41,274 nucleotides of DNA from an uncultured Lachnospiraceae bacterium (GCA_910577445.1 CAJTMZ010000015.1:1-41274); one strand, 5' to 3'; counted from the first letter of the stretch, positions 1 to 8,543 are shown. Program-made: numbers and translations. The notes: generated from the letters alone by a model not told the origin.

Positions 1-44
1 TTTTATATTTGCCGTCCTGTTTGTCAGATAAGATTTCCCGTCCG

Positions 45-632
45 TTACTCGTCGGACTGGCGAAAGACAATCTCTCCCGTTTTGTCGTCCATGCTCTCCA
101 CGATTGCCAGGGATTCCACCCGGATTCCCTTTCCACGAAGAAGCTTTCCGCCCTCCTGGAACCCTTTTTCCACTGCGATTCCCACGCCCTCTATGCTGGC
201 TCCGGCGCTCTCTATCAAATCAATCAGCCCCGCCACCGCGCAGCCGTTTGCAAGGAAATCGTCGATAATCAGCACTCTGTCTCCTTTTTGAAGATACTTC
301 TTTGATACGATTACATCATAAACTCTTTTATGGGTAAAGGATTCAATCCTTGTAGCATACTGTTCCCCGTCCAGATTAATGCTCTGGGACTTCTTCGCGA
401 AAACCACCGGTACATGAAAATACTGCGCCGCAATACACGCAATGCCGATTCCCGACGCTTCAATCGTCAGTATCTTGTTAATCTTTTCACTGGGGAATAA
501 TCTCCGAAATTCCTTCCCCATCTCGTTAAACAGCTCCACGTCCATCTGATGGTTCAAAAAGCTGTCTACCTTCAGTACATTACCCGGTTTCACATTGCCG
601 TCCGTTCGAATCCGTTCCTCCAAAAGCCGCAT
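45..632 (-). CDS. xpt: Xanthine phosphoribosyltransferase
   Basis: Salvages xanthine to XMP using PRPP in the cytoplasm. The 195-residue protein has the usual Xpt length. It shows the PRPP-binding segment VLIIDDFLANG near residues 120-130, preceded by the family's EASGIGIA stretch near 58-65. The start MRLLEERI is typical for Xpt. It lies 65 nt behind the MATE gene in the same direction, so it may be co-transcribed. I looked for a purine riboswitch upstream (633-697) and saw none, which is unusual because xpt is often under guanine riboswitch control; here it probably depends on an upstream promoter. Identification is secure. Confidence 0.93.
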   Translation of the reverse strand: MRLLEERIRTDGNVKPGNVLKVDSFLNHQMDVELFNEMGKEFRRLFPSEKINKILTIEASGIGIACIAAQYFHVPVVFAKKSQSINLDGEQYATRIESFTHKRVYDVIVSKKYLQKGDRVLIIDDFLANGCAVAGLIDLIESAGASIEGVGIAVEKGFQEGGKLLRGKGIRVESLAIVESMDDKTGEIVFRQSDE

Positions 633-697
633 ACCGCTTCCCTCCGTTCATCTTCTCGTATATTCTCTGTAGTCGTTTATCGGTTGCCACTTCTATT

Positions 698-2134
698 TTA
701 CTCCAGCTCCGTCACCTTTATCAACTTTTTTCTGCTCCATTTCCCGGACAAATATCTCACAAAGGAAATCAGGTAATTGGTTGTCCATCCCATGGGAATG
801 GCGAACCAGACCGCCTGCACGCCCCACACGGGCGCAAACACAAAAGCGACCGTCACGCGGATTCCGAGATTAATCAGATTTGCCAGCGTAAAGACCAAAA
901 CGTCCCCCGCGCCCCGCAGAACCCCGTCCGTAATCGCCTTCAGGCCGATGCATATAAAGAAAAACGCGATAAAGGACAGATAAGCGTTGCCCGTCTCAAA
1001 GGCCGCCGGCTCGCTCCCCGCCTCCAGGAAAGAACCCACAATCCCCTCGTGGAAAAAGGTGAGAATCACGCAGATTATCACCGCAAAGGCCGCCGCCATC
1101 TTAACCGCCGCCAGATAGCCCTTTTTCACCCGTTCGGGCGCTCCCGCCCCCAGATTCTGGGCCGTAAAGGTGGAAACCGCGTTTCCCGAGGCAATCATCG
1201 GCACAATACAGATGGATTCAATCCTTGTTCCGGCAGTATAACCGGCTACCACCGACGAGCCGAATCCGTTCACCACGGACTGCACCAGAAGCATACCGAT
1301 TGAAACAATGGACTGCTGCAGCATGGAGGGAATGGCAACCTTTATCATGTTCCCCAGCATTGCGGTGTCAAACAGACGTATCCCCTCCGGGGCCGGCTGC
1401 GCTCTTTCCGCGGCATGACTTTCCGCAAAACCCACCGCCTCGGCTCCGGCGCCGCTTTTTGCGGGTTGTTCCCTGTAACTTTTTAATGAACAAAGCAGCA
1501 GGCAAAAAGAGATGACCGCCGAAATTCCCTGTGCGATAACCGTAGCCACCGCCGCCCCCGCTATGCCGAATCCCAGTCCTCTCACGAAAGCCAGGTCCAT
1601 GGCAATATTGAGAAGAGAGGAAAAAATCAGCAGATACAGCGGCGTTTTGGAATTGCCCATGGCGTTAAACACCGAGGACAAAATATTATACATAAACAAA
1701 AATGGCAGTCCCACAAAATAAATATTTAAGTACAGCAGCGCGTCCTCCAGAATATTGCCCGGCGTATTCAGCGCCGTCAGGATATTTCTGCTGAAAACAA
1801 GCCCCACGACTCCCAAAACAATACTGACTCCCAGAAAACTAAGCAGCGCCGTGTAAACGGAGGTTTTCATCTGGCGGTTAAGCCCCGCCCCCAGATACTG
1901 GGAAATCACCACCGAAGCCCCGATGCCGCCCCCTATGGCAATCATAATAAAAACCGTGGTCAGAGAATAAGAGGCTCCCACCGCCGCAAGGGCGTCCTCC
2001 CCCACAAACTGGCCCACGATGATGGAATCCACCGTGGAATAAAACTGCTGAAAAAGATTTCCTAAAATCATGGGAAGCGCAAAGAAAAACAGCGACTTTC
2101 CCGGACTGTCCGTAAGCATATTGTATTTTTTCAT
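698..2134 (-). CDS. MATE family efflux transporter
   Basis: Cation-coupled multidrug or toxin exporter in the membrane. With the start MKKYNMLTDSPGKSL it is 478 residues, the family length, with about twelve hydrophobic segments and the N-terminal signature PMILGNLFQQFYSTVDSIIV. The frame stays open upstream to 2305, but that extension reads through a repeated leader hairpin also found before two other genes, so I reject it. A second possible ATG in the same frame is at 2146, only 2 nt behind the GGAAAGGA ribosome binding site. A non-conserved Ala/Glu-rich cytoplasmic loop (EQPAKSGAGAEAVGFAESHA) sits mid-protein. Substrate cannot be told. Confidence 0.9.
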   Translation of the reverse strand: MKKYNMLTDSPGKSLFFFALPMILGNLFQQFYSTVDSIIVGQFVGEDALAAVGASYSLTTVFIMIAIGGGIGASVVISQYLGAGLNRQMKTSVYTALLSFLGVSIVLGVVGLVFSRNILTALNTPGNILEDALLYLNIYFVGLPFLFMYNILSSVFNAMGNSKTPLYLLIFSSLLNIAMDLAFVRGLGFGIAGAAVATVIAQGISAVISFCLLLCSLKSYREQPAKSGAGAEAVGFAESHAAERAQPAPEGIRLFDTAMLGNMIKVAIPSMLQQSIVSIGMLLVQSVVNGFGSSVVAGYTAGTRIESICIVPMIASGNAVSTFTAQNLGAGAPERVKKGYLAAVKMAAAFAVIICVILTFFHEGIVGSFLEAGSEPAAFETGNAYLSFIAFFFICIGLKAITDGVLRGAGDVLVFTLANLINLGIRVTVAFVFAPVWGVQAVWFAIPMGWTTNYLISFVRYLSGKWSRKKLIKVTELE

Positions 2135-2212
2135 ATTTATAACCATGTTCCTTTCCAAAGCCCGGAGACTTTGCGCACAGCACAAATCTCCAGATTGAAA
2201 ATTTTCAATCTT
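2132..2212 (-). repeat. Leader hairpin repeat, copy 1 (before MATE gene)
   Basis: First of three copies of an approximately 80-nt 5' leader. Read on the minus strand it holds a palindrome (GATTGAAAATTTTCAATC, plus positions 2193-2210). Next comes a longer hairpin with GGAGA...TCTCC ends and a GCGCAA/TTGTGC inner stem (2164-2191). The block GGGCTTTGGAAAGGA, containing the ribosome binding site, follows, and then two in-frame ATGs. Copies 2 and 3 are at 4164-4240 and 8541-8625, same strand, each directly before a gene. Confidence 0.85.
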
Positions 2213-2216
2213 TTCC

Positions 2217-2948
2217 TCATTTCCGCCCTTTGATGTACAGCATATTCCCCAATATTGTTCCCAGAAAGCAGCTATGTATAAGCCCGTCGTATTCCGCCCG
2301 GTCAATATAATACTTTTTTCCCCAGGACGAGATTTCCAGATAAACGCGCCCGCTCTCCTTTATGATTCCCGTCACAACAATATAATGCGCCGAAACGCTG
2401 GCCGCTTTGACAAATTCGTTTTCTTTTTTCTGATAAAAAACGACGCCCCGCCCTTTATCCTTTTTCCTTACCATATAAGGCATGCATAAAATGACAGGGA
2501 TATCCTTTTTAAGCATTTCCAGCGTTCTTTCGTAAATTTTTCCGCCGCAAAAGCCCCACCTGCCCCGAAGCCGCCAGCGCTGCCTTCCCGCCATCCGGTT
2601 GAATATTCTCTGCAGCCGGATAAAGGTAAGGCCGTTGTTTCCCCAGGCGCATAGCCCACCGGCAAATTCGTAAATACGGTTATAATACTCTTTATACTCC
2701 TCCTCGGCAAGAACCCGGCAAATACAGCTTTCGTTTTCCTTAATGACATAACCGGCGTCTCTGCCGGCCAGATAAAGAAAGGTATCCGCCAACGCGGTAA
2801 TCCCGCACCCCTGCTTTTGCTTTCTCTCGTCCGCAGAGCGCATAGGCGCGCCCGCAAAAAACCCCTGGTCGCCCCCAAAGGTAATTTCGCCGCTTCTCTT
2901 CCGCTTCACCTGTATATATTGTCCCCTTAAACCGGTTCTTTCGTACAT
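2217..2948 (-). CDS. C39-like (papain-fold) cysteine peptidase-like protein
   Basis: Not assignable to a named gene. The 243-residue protein has the layout of C39-like folds. A Cys sits in QGCGITALAD (C48), a His in SAHYIVVTG (H188), and an aromatic-Gly segment SSWGKKYYIDRAEY follows near 207-220, as in peptidase C39/BtrH-like proteins. No signal peptide is obvious. I chose ATG 2948, which follows a G-rich ribosome binding site and begins MYERTGLRGQYIQ; the frame extends to 3071 but that stretch overlaps the promoter region. Its stop lies 5 nt before leader repeat copy 1 of the MATE gene. Substrate and partner are unknown, and it could be inactive. Confidence 0.65.
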   Translation of the reverse strand: MYERTGLRGQYIQVKRKRSGEITFGGDQGFFAGAPMRSADERKQKQGCGITALADTFLYLAGRDAGYVIKENESCICRVLAEEEYKEYYNRIYEFAGGLCAWGNNGLTFIRLQRIFNRMAGRQRWRLRGRWGFCGGKIYERTLEMLKKDIPVILCMPYMVRKKDKGRGVVFYQKKENEFVKAASVSAHYIVVTGIIKESGRVYLEISSWGKKYYIDRAEYDGLIHSCFLGTILGNMLYIKGRK

Positions 2949-2982
2949 GCGCCCCCCGCTTTTTCCTGCTTTGACGTATATT

Positions 2983-2991
2983 ATTATAACA
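2983..2991 (-). promoter_or_regulatory. Extended -10 promoter for the C39-like gene
   Basis: The minus strand reads TGTTATAAT, an extended -10 (TG-N-TATAAT), about 35 nt upstream of the ATG at 2948. No good -35 is seen, which fits an extended -10 promoter. It is back to back with the tRNA promoter. Confidence 0.5.
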
Positions 2992-3014
2992 GTTGATAAA
3001 AAAGAAATCCAGCA

Positions 3015-3044
3015 TTGACAAAACACTTTGGACTGTGTTACAAT
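3015..3044 (+). promoter_or_regulatory. Promoter of tRNA-Thr
   Basis: TTGACA at 3015-3020 and TACAAT at 3039-3044 are separated by 18 nt, a near-consensus sigma-A promoter ending about 33 nt before the mature tRNA. Confidence 0.75.
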
Positions 3045-3076
3045 ACAATTCGTGATGTGAGAGACAAGCATTACAG

Positions 3077-3149
3077 GCTGCTGTGGCTCAGTCGGTAGAG
3101 CGTCGCATTGGTAGTGCGGAGGTCACGGGTCCGATTCCCGTCAGCAGCT
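3077..3149 (+). tRNA. tRNA-Thr (anticodon GGT)
   Basis: A 73-nt cloverleaf folds fully. The acceptor stem GCTGCTG/CAGCAGC is perfect. The D stem is GCTC/GAGC, the anticodon stem TCGCA/TGCGG has loop TTGGTAG, and the T stem is ACGGG/CCCGT. The anticodon GGT reads ACC (Thr). The discriminator is T and the CCA end is not encoded. It stands alone with its own promoter and terminator, convergent with the hydroxyacid dehydrogenase gene. Confidence 0.95.
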
Positions 3150-3162
3150 TTGAATGAAAGAA

Positions 3163-3198
3163 CGGAAACCTTGATTTTAACAGGGTTTCCGCTTTTTT
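3163..3198 (+). terminator. Intrinsic terminator after tRNA-Thr
   Basis: Perfect 8-bp stem CGGAAACC/GGTTTCCG with a 13-nt loop, followed by C and six T. It lies 14 nt after the tRNA. Confidence 0.85.
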
Positions 3199-3218
3199 AT
3201 TTCCTTATTTACTTATTT

Positions 3219-4166
3219 TCACAGCACATACTTACAGGGCTTTTTCTCCAGCACCTGAATCAGGTTTTCCACAGAAAGCAGCGCCATCTTCTCCACGGCC
3301 TCCTTTGTGTGGGCGCCGGCATGGGGCGTTAAAACCACGTCGTCCCGGCCAAAGAGCGGGCTTTCCTGGGGCGGCTCCTGTTCGAAGGCATCCAGTCCAA
3401 GCCCTCTTAATTTCCCGCTCTCAAGGGCCCAAATAGCCGCATTTTCATCAATCAGCCCGCCTCTTGCGGTGTTGACTAAAAACGCGCCCGGTTTCATCCT
3501 TGCAAAGGCGTCCTCATTTATTAAGTGATGGGTTTCGGCAACCATAGGCACGTGAAGGGAAATCACGTCCGCTCTCTCCAGCAGGGGAAAAAGGCCGCTG
3601 ACCTCAATATCTTCCCGTTTACAGTATTCTTTATCAATGTACGGGTCATAGGCAAGCACCGTCATGCCAAAGGATTTTCCGTACTGCGCCACAATCTTTC
3701 CGATTGCCCCAAGGCCCACGACGCCAAGGGTTTTTCCTCCCAGCTCCGCGCCGCTGTAGCGGACCCACTCTCCGCTTCCTGTCTTTTCATTCAGCCAGGG
3801 AATTTTTCTCACCAGAGATAAAATCAGGCCGAACGTCAGCTCCGCCACGGCTCTGGAATTAACGCCCGGCGTGTTTGTGACCGTAATGTTGCGCTTTTTT
3901 GCCTCCTGTATATCCACTCTGTCATAACCGACGCCGTACCGGGAAATCACCTTAAGCCTTCTCGCCCCTGCCAGCGCCTTTCCGGTTATCCAGTCAAGCC
4001 CCGCTATGTATCCGTCGCATTCCTCCAAAAGGGGAAACAGCTCCTCCTCGGAAAGCGGCCGCCCATAGGGGTTGAACACCAAATCATCCGTATATTCCCG
4101 CAGTATCCGCATAGCTTCCAGGGGACTGTCCTCCCGCAGGGAAGTGGGCGTTACCAGTATTTTCAT
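3219..4166 (-). CDS. D-2-hydroxyacid dehydrogenase (phosphoglycerate dehydrogenase-like)
   Basis: NAD-dependent oxidation of a D-2-hydroxyacid or reduction of a 2-oxoacid. With start MKILVTPTSL it is 315 residues, the family size. The Rossmann motif GVVGLGAIGK is near 148-157, the substrate-binding Arg in NTARGGLID is R235, the catalytic Glu in FEQEPP is E264, and the catalytic His in LTPHAGAH is H282. It is last in the sugar-acid operon, behind KDPG aldolase, so a hydroxypyruvate- or sugar-derived acid is more likely than serine synthesis (inference). The upstream extension MCYAQSLRALERRMVKK is leader repeat copy 2, not protein; an alternative ATG is at 4178. Confidence 0.88.
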   Translation of the reverse strand: MKILVTPTSLREDSPLEAMRILREYTDDLVFNPYGRPLSEEELFPLLEECDGYIAGLDWITGKALAGARRLKVISRYGVGYDRVDIQEAKKRNITVTNTPGVNSRAVAELTFGLILSLVRKIPWLNEKTGSGEWVRYSGAELGGKTLGVVGLGAIGKIVAQYGKSFGMTVLAYDPYIDKEYCKREDIEVSGLFPLLERADVISLHVPMVAETHHLINEDAFARMKPGAFLVNTARGGLIDENAAIWALESGKLRGLGLDAFEQEPPQESPLFGRDDVVLTPHAGAHTKEAVEKMALLSVENLIQVLEKKPCKYVL

Positions 4167-4240
4167 CTTTTTAACCATTCTCCTTTCCAAAGCCCGGAGA
4201 CTTTGCGCATAGCACAAGTCTCCTCATTGAAAATTTCAAG
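4164..4240 (-). repeat. Leader hairpin repeat, copy 2
   Basis: Same element as at 2132 and 8541, filling the whole gap between the KDPG aldolase stop and the dehydrogenase start. The main hairpin is 4196-4223. The upstream A/T hairpin keeps TTGAAA/TTTCAA arms although its flanks have drifted. Here the ribosome binding site itself contains GGAGA, the same five bases as the 5' arm, so the TCTCC arm could pair with either. Confidence 0.85.
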
Positions 4241-4242
4241 TC

Positions 4243-4878
4243 TTAGCATCCTTCTCCGGAAACCAGCGCCACAGCCTCGCTCACAAGCTTTCTGATTCCG
4301 TCAAAGTCCTGATTTTTCAGCATCTCATCCTTCACCATCCAGCTTCCGCCGCAGGCAATCACGCAGGGCGTCGCCAGATATTCCCTGATGTTATCCTGAT
4401 TGATTCCGCCGGTGGGCATAAACTTCATCTGGGGGAACGGCCCGCTTAAGGCTTTAATCGTTTTCAGGCCGCCGTACTGCTGCGCCGGGAAAAATTTAAC
4501 CACCGGCAGTCCGTATTCCATTGCCGTCATTATCTCCGTAGGGGTGCACACGCCGGGATAAACGGGTATCTTATTCTGGATGGCAAATTCCGTGATTCCT
4601 CTGTGGAAACCCGGCGACACAAAGAACGAGGCGCCTGCGTCCAACGCTCTTTTCGCCTGCTCCACATTGGTTAATGTTCCGGCTCCCACGGCAATTTCAG
4701 GATAGGCGCTGCTCATCTTTCTGATTGCCTCTTCCGCCGCTTCCGTCCGGAAAGTGATTTCCGCCACCGGCAGGCCGCCCTCAGCAAGCGCCCCTCCAAG
4801 GGGAACCGCGTCATTTGCGTTTTCCAGTTTTATAACGGGAACTACTTTTAATTTTTCTATCACTTCTGCTACGTTCAT
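4243..4878 (-). CDS. eda: 2-dehydro-3-deoxy-phosphogluconate (KDPG) / 4-hydroxy-2-oxoglutarate aldolase
   Basis: Class I aldolase cleaving KDPG (or a relative) to pyruvate and glyceraldehyde 3-phosphate. At 211 residues it is full length. Motifs seen: E40 in EITFRT, the Schiff-base lysine K128 in PVVKFFPA, and the phosphate-binding PTGGI. The start has GGAG 7 nt upstream. It sits between a phosphotriesterase-like lactonase and a 2-hydroxyacid dehydrogenase, so it is the cleavage step of this sugar-acid operon. A 6-phospho-2-keto-3-deoxy acid other than KDPG is possible, because no Entner-Doudoroff dehydratase is encoded nearby. Confidence 0.92.
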   Translation of the reverse strand: MNVAEVIEKLKVVPVIKLENANDAVPLGGALAEGGLPVAEITFRTEAAEEAIRKMSSAYPEIAVGAGTLTNVEQAKRALDAGASFFVSPGFHRGITEFAIQNKIPVYPGVCTPTEIMTAMEYGLPVVKFFPAQQYGGLKTIKALSGPFPQMKFMPTGGINQDNIREYLATPCVIACGGSWMVKDEMLKNQDFDGIRKLVSEAVALVSGEGC

Positions 4879-4934
4879 TTTTATTCTCCATTCCTCTTTT
4901 AATCCGTCTCTTTTTAATCCGTCTTTCCTTATTC

Positions 4935-5888
4935 CTATGCTTCCAGATACCGCCTGCTGTTGTCTGTCAGCATCTTCCCAATGACCGACTTATCCGTCCC
5001 TCTTTTTTCCATAAAAGGAATAAACTCTCTCAGAATATAGTCAAGCCCTACCGCATCCTTTTTATAAGCTTTCATTCTCGCCGCCGTGGTATCAAGGGAA
5101 AGCAGCAGCCTGTCGGAAAAACCGCGGCTTATTATTTCCTCTATCAGCTCCGCTTCCCGCTCGTTATCATGGTATTTAAAACGCCCGATTGTGTCGTATT
5201 CCAGAAACGCGCCGCTTTTTACCACTTCAAGGTGAAGGTCTCTGTCCGCCTTTGTCCTGTCCATATGGCAGACGGCAATCCGTCCCGGCTCCATTCCAAG
5301 CTTTCCGGCAAAAGAAAGGAACTCCCTTACCGGACTATCCGGCTCCGTATGCACCAGAAGGCTTTTTTCCCCGTGGACTGCCGCGCGTATGGCCGCTGTA
5401 AATAGATTTCTGCCTGCCCGAAGGCAGTCGGAATCCTCCAGCGCAATTTTCACGATTCCCGCTTTCCACCCTATCTGCCTGCCGGAAAAGCCCTCGTCGC
5501 ACTCCACATACATTCCCTGAAAAATTTCGTCCTCGAAGAGGGACTGAAGCTCCTTTTCCGACTTCCCGAAAAGCCAGTGGCCCGCAGGGTAAAAAGCCCT
5601 TTTGTGAAAACCGGTGGAAGCAATAATCCGCGCTCCTGTGCGCCCGGCTATCTCACACAGCCCCTCCTCCATACGGCAGCATCCAAGGGGCTGCGCGTCG
5701 ATAAGGGTTGTGCCGCCCGCTTTCCGGAAACGCCTTACCTCCTCTTCGGACTTCTCCCTATCGTCCATGCATAAATCGGAGTTTATGTAATAGCCCTCGC
5801 CCTTTCCCAGCATTAAATGCTCATGGCACTGGCAGATTCCCAGCGCTTCCCCGGCAATGCTACCCAGAACAGACATGATTTCTCTCAT
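4935..5888 (-). CDS. Phosphotriesterase-family lactonase-like metallohydrolase
   Basis: Amidohydrolase-fold protein of the phosphotriesterase family (317 residues), whose natural members are often lactonases. The binuclear metal ligands are visible: HEH (H22, H24), a lysine for carboxylation in GIVKIA (K147), H180 in VHTEPD, H208 in CHMDR and D266 in LSLDTT. In a sugar-acid operon it most likely opens a lactone made by one of the dehydrogenases (inference). The gene is 24 nt behind the shikimate-dehydrogenase-like gene and shares the operon. The operon also has an SMP-30-type lactonase, so two different lactonases serve one pathway. Confidence 0.85.
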   Translation of the reverse strand: MREIMSVLGSIAGEALGICQCHEHLMLGKGEGYYINSDLCMDDREKSEEEVRRFRKAGGTTLIDAQPLGCCRMEEGLCEIAGRTGARIIASTGFHKRAFYPAGHWLFGKSEKELQSLFEDEIFQGMYVECDEGFSGRQIGWKAGIVKIALEDSDCLRAGRNLFTAAIRAAVHGEKSLLVHTEPDSPVREFLSFAGKLGMEPGRIAVCHMDRTKADRDLHLEVVKSGAFLEYDTIGRFKYHDNEREAELIEEIISRGFSDRLLLSLDTTAARMKAYKKDAVGLDYILREFIPFMEKRGTDKSVIGKMLTDNSRRYLEA

Positions 5889-5912
5889 TTTTTCTCCGTT
5901 TCCGCGCCTCTT

Positions 5913-6848
5913 TTAAGCCTGGCCCGCCAGTTCGCTCAGCCTTACAATCGTGTTTTCATCAATCGAGATGTGGAAAACTTCCTCTATCACCTGTGTCCAG
6001 CCGTAAATGAAATAGTCCCACCCAAGCTCCACATGGAGATTCTTTTCCGCCTGCTGCCGCTTCGCCTGCTCTGCAAAAATCAAATCGCCCCGGTAGTTGA
6101 TTTCCCATACCAGACTGTCTTTCGGAAATTCCGCGTTATCCGTAAGGGGCGACCCCGGCGCGTCTTTTCCCAGTCCCGTTGCATTCACTATCAGGGAATG
6201 GGGTTTCAGGCTTTTCAGCGTGGCGTCATTGTCCTTTGGCTTCGGATTATAGCAAAATTCAAACGAAACCTCCGGGTTCAGTCCCTTTAATATCTCCTTT
6301 GCGGACGTAAGCCTGGGCTCGCTTCTGTTGGTGATATAGATTTTTCCCGGGCAGTCGCCTCCCTTGCAGGCTCTGGCAAAATAAATGGACATGGCAAGCG
6401 TGCTGCCGCCGGCCCCCATCAGCATCACGTCCCCATCATACTGTCCCCAGTAATTTTCCGGCACAAACTTTTGAAGCGCCAGACCGCTGGAAATAGGGTC
6501 CTTTGCGTGGGCGCACAGCTTCCCGTCCTTTTTGGAAATGGAGGAAACCTCTCCAAGCTGCTCGGCATAAGGGTCTATATAGTCAAATAAGTCCCTGCAG
6601 GTCCGAAACAAATCAATCTTGTGCGTCGTCACCAAAGCCCCCAAAGAAAGCGGGTCCTCCTTGATAAACATAACCGCCTCTCTGTATTCTTCCGCCTCTG
6701 AATGGGGCTTAAAATCAATCCCTTTAATTACCGCTCCCAGCTTCAGTTCTTCCGACCATCCGGGAAAAACTTTCATAATAGAAGATTTACCTGTTGTCAC
6801 TCCGATAAAATACATGGTTGGCTGCGTCGCCTTTTCATACCTCGCCAT
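5913..6848 (-). CDS. Shikimate dehydrogenase-like NAD(P)-dependent oxidoreductase
   Basis: 311 residues with AroE-type architecture. The catalytic lysine is in VTTHK (K77), the paired Asp in AHAKD (D117), the nucleotide-binding loop MGAGGST near 144-150, NATGLGKD near 222-229, and WEINYRG follows. It is longer than AroE (about 270-290) and sits in a carbohydrate catabolic operon, not with aromatic synthesis genes, so shikimate is probably not its substrate. A cyclic polyol or keto-sugar is plausible (inference). RBS AGGAGG lies 11 nt upstream of the ATG. It forms a tight run with the cupin isomerase upstream and lactonase downstream. Confidence 0.82.
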   Translation of the reverse strand: MARYEKATQPTMYFIGVTTGKSSIMKVFPGWSEELKLGAVIKGIDFKPHSEAEEYREAVMFIKEDPLSLGALVTTHKIDLFRTCRDLFDYIDPYAEQLGEVSSISKKDGKLCAHAKDPISSGLALQKFVPENYWGQYDGDVMLMGAGGSTLAMSIYFARACKGGDCPGKIYITNRSEPRLTSAKEILKGLNPEVSFEFCYNPKPKDNDATLKSLKPHSLIVNATGLGKDAPGSPLTDNAEFPKDSLVWEINYRGDLIFAEQAKRQQAEKNLHVELGWDYFIYGWTQVIEEVFHISIDENTIVRLSELAGQA

Positions 6849-6878
6849 ATGCCTTCACTCCTCCTGCCTCATTAATGA

Positions 6879-7457
6879 TTAATTCCATTTCCTGTTTTCC
6901 ATCACGACGGCTTCCCCGTCCCTGCGGCATATCATATGATGATAGCCCTTCTGCTCGATTGTCCCGTAGTCGTGTCCCGCGTCGGCCGCGAAGGTAAAGA
7001 ACATCACAAGCGGCCCCTCCCCCGTATTGACGCTCCTGTGGGCAAAACTTCTGGGAACGTAAATCGCTTCCCCTTTTTTCATGGAAATTTCCCTTGTATT
7101 TCCGCCCGGGTCCTCCATAACCATATAGCCTTCCCCTTCAAGCACGTAGTAAACTTCCGCCGTATCGACTTTCTTGTGGAAATGGCCTTTTGTCATGTAA
7201 TATTCGCTTCCTACCAGGCCGGGATAAACAATCGTTGTCCCAAAAGCCAAATCCCCCTCCCTTTCGGGACATCCTAATTCATAAAACTCGTAAATCAGCG
7301 GATTGTCCTTTTCCAGAATGCTCTCAACGGTTTCCGTATCCCCGTAAAAGTCTCTCATGTCGGAAAGATACCGCTTCGTCGTACCCGCATTTTGTGAAAA
7401 TCCGGATTGCAAGTTAAAGTCCAGGGTAAATCCCTGATTCCAGTTAAAGTTTTCCAT
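6879..7457 (-). CDS. Cupin-type glucose-6-phosphate isomerase
   Basis: 192 residues, matching archaeal-type phosphoglucose isomerases (PF06560), which interconvert glucose 6-phosphate and fructose 6-phosphate with a bound metal. The ligand set HFH...E...H is seen as H92, H94, E101 and H140 in TKGHFHKKVDTAEVYY and FAHRS. ATG at 7457 lies 5 nt after GGAGG and gives MENFNWNQGF; ATGs at 7460 and 7469 and a longer frame to 7496 exist but are less well placed. In Clostridia this enzyme usually appears in sugar islands next to the normal Pgi, so the true substrate may be another phosphosugar. Confidence 0.85.
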   Translation of the reverse strand: MENFNWNQGFTLDFNLQSGFSQNAGTTKRYLSDMRDFYGDTETVESILEKDNPLIYEFYELGCPEREGDLAFGTTIVYPGLVGSEYYMTKGHFHKKVDTAEVYYVLEGEGYMVMEDPGGNTREISMKKGEAIYVPRSFAHRSVNTGEGPLVMFFTFAADAGHDYGTIEQKGYHHMICRRDGEAVVMENRKWN

Positions 7458-7508
7458 CATGTCCTCCATTCCAGTACCGCCGTATCCTGCCGGCACACTT
7501 CTTTTTTC

Positions 7509-8543
7509 CTATTTAAAAACCACAATTCCCTTTTTCCTGATTTCTCTGCGCTCCAGCTTTTCAAAGGCTTCCAGTACATTTTCAAAGGGAAAATAATCGG
7601 ATATAAAATCTTTCAGATTTATGGTTCCGTCCTTCAGCCATCCAAGCACGGTATCCGTACATTCGCCCTCTTCCGCCTTTGAGGGGAACTGCTGGAACTG
7701 AAGCTGCCAGTTGTAAGGCGCCCCCGACCAGTCAAGCTCCATGCTTAAGTGGGGCGAAATCCCGTAACAGCAGATTTTTCCCCCGTCCTTTATCAGCTCC
7801 ATGCCCTGATTGATAATCGGTAAAATCCCCACCGCGTCAAGGACATAATCCACGCCCCCGGGACAGATTTCCCTTACGCGCGCTCCCACATCAGTCTGCG
7901 TGCTGTTAAACGCGTAATCCGCGCCCTTTGCCAGTCCCTCGCTTACCTTTTCCTCTATCACGTCAAAGGCAATCACGGGCCCTATTCCCAGCAGCTTCAT
8001 AAACTGGATAAAGGTGAGCCCTACCGGACCGCAGCCAAACACCGCCACGCTCTCCCCCTGCGACATGCCGAAACGCTTGATGGAACTTAGAACCTCCCGC
8101 AAAGTAATAATCATACTTGCGTCCACCGGGTCCACGAACTGCGGCAGCACGCTCTGGGCATAGGCGCATTCCGGCGCTTCACCCTCCGGGTAGGCCGCGG
8201 CGTCGTCAATCACGCCGTATTCACTAAACCCGCCCCAGCCGGATTTCAGCTCCCCGCCGCCCGGCACTTCGCTCACAAAAGGAAGCAGAACGTAATCCCC
8301 CTTTTTATAGGAAGAAACTTTGCTGCCCAGCTCCACCACCTGCCCCACGGCCTCATGGCCCAGCATCAACGGATAGGCGTCTTCCCCGAATCCCTTGAAG
8401 GTATGGTGAACCAGCTTGGCGTCGGTACCGTTGCAGATTCCGCAGCACACCATTTTCACCAGCGCCTGACAATCATTGTATTCGGGAACAGCTACTTCCC
8501 GAATTTCAAGGCTTCCTGTTTGGGTTACCACTAATGTTTTCAT
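7509..8543 (-). CDS. Zinc-type medium-chain alcohol/polyol dehydrogenase
   Basis: NAD(P)-dependent MDR dehydrogenase, 344 residues from MKTLVVTQTG. Catalytic zinc ligands are C37 and the H63-E64 pair in LGHEAVG; the Rossmann motif is AVFGCGPVG. The four-cysteine structural-zinc loop of classical ADHs is missing, replaced by PFVSEVPGGGELKSGWGG. It is the first gene behind leader repeat copy 3 and an internal promoter. It starts the run ADH, isomerase, shikimate-dehydrogenase-like, lactonase, aldolase, 2-hydroxyacid dehydrogenase. The frame upstream to 8594 reads the repeat and is rejected; another ATG is at 8555. A sugar or sugar-acid substrate is inferred from context. Confidence 0.86.
   Translation of the reverse strand: MKTLVVTQTGSLEIREVAVPEYNDCQALVKMVCCGICNGTDAKLVHHTFKGFGEDAYPLMLGHEAVGQVVELGSKVSSYKKGDYVLLPFVSEVPGGGELKSGWGGFSEYGVIDDAAAYPEGEAPECAYAQSVLPQFVDPVDASMIITLREVLSSIKRFGMSQGESVAVFGCGPVGLTFIQFMKLLGIGPVIAFDVIEEKVSEGLAKGADYAFNSTQTDVGARVREICPGGVDYVLDAVGILPIINQGMELIKDGGKICCYGISPHLSMELDWSGAPYNWQLQFQQFPSKAEEGECTDTVLGWLKDGTINLKDFISDYFPFENVLEAFEKLERREIRKKGIVVFK

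Noticed and set aside
633..697. Purine riboswitch upstream of xpt
   Set aside because: The gap is only 65 nt and none of the conserved riboswitch bases are visible on the minus strand.
2135..2305. N-terminal extension of the MATE protein
   Set aside because: It is the translation of the repeated leader hairpin; the same in-frame AQSLRALER-like text precedes two unrelated proteins, and the family start is MKKYNM.
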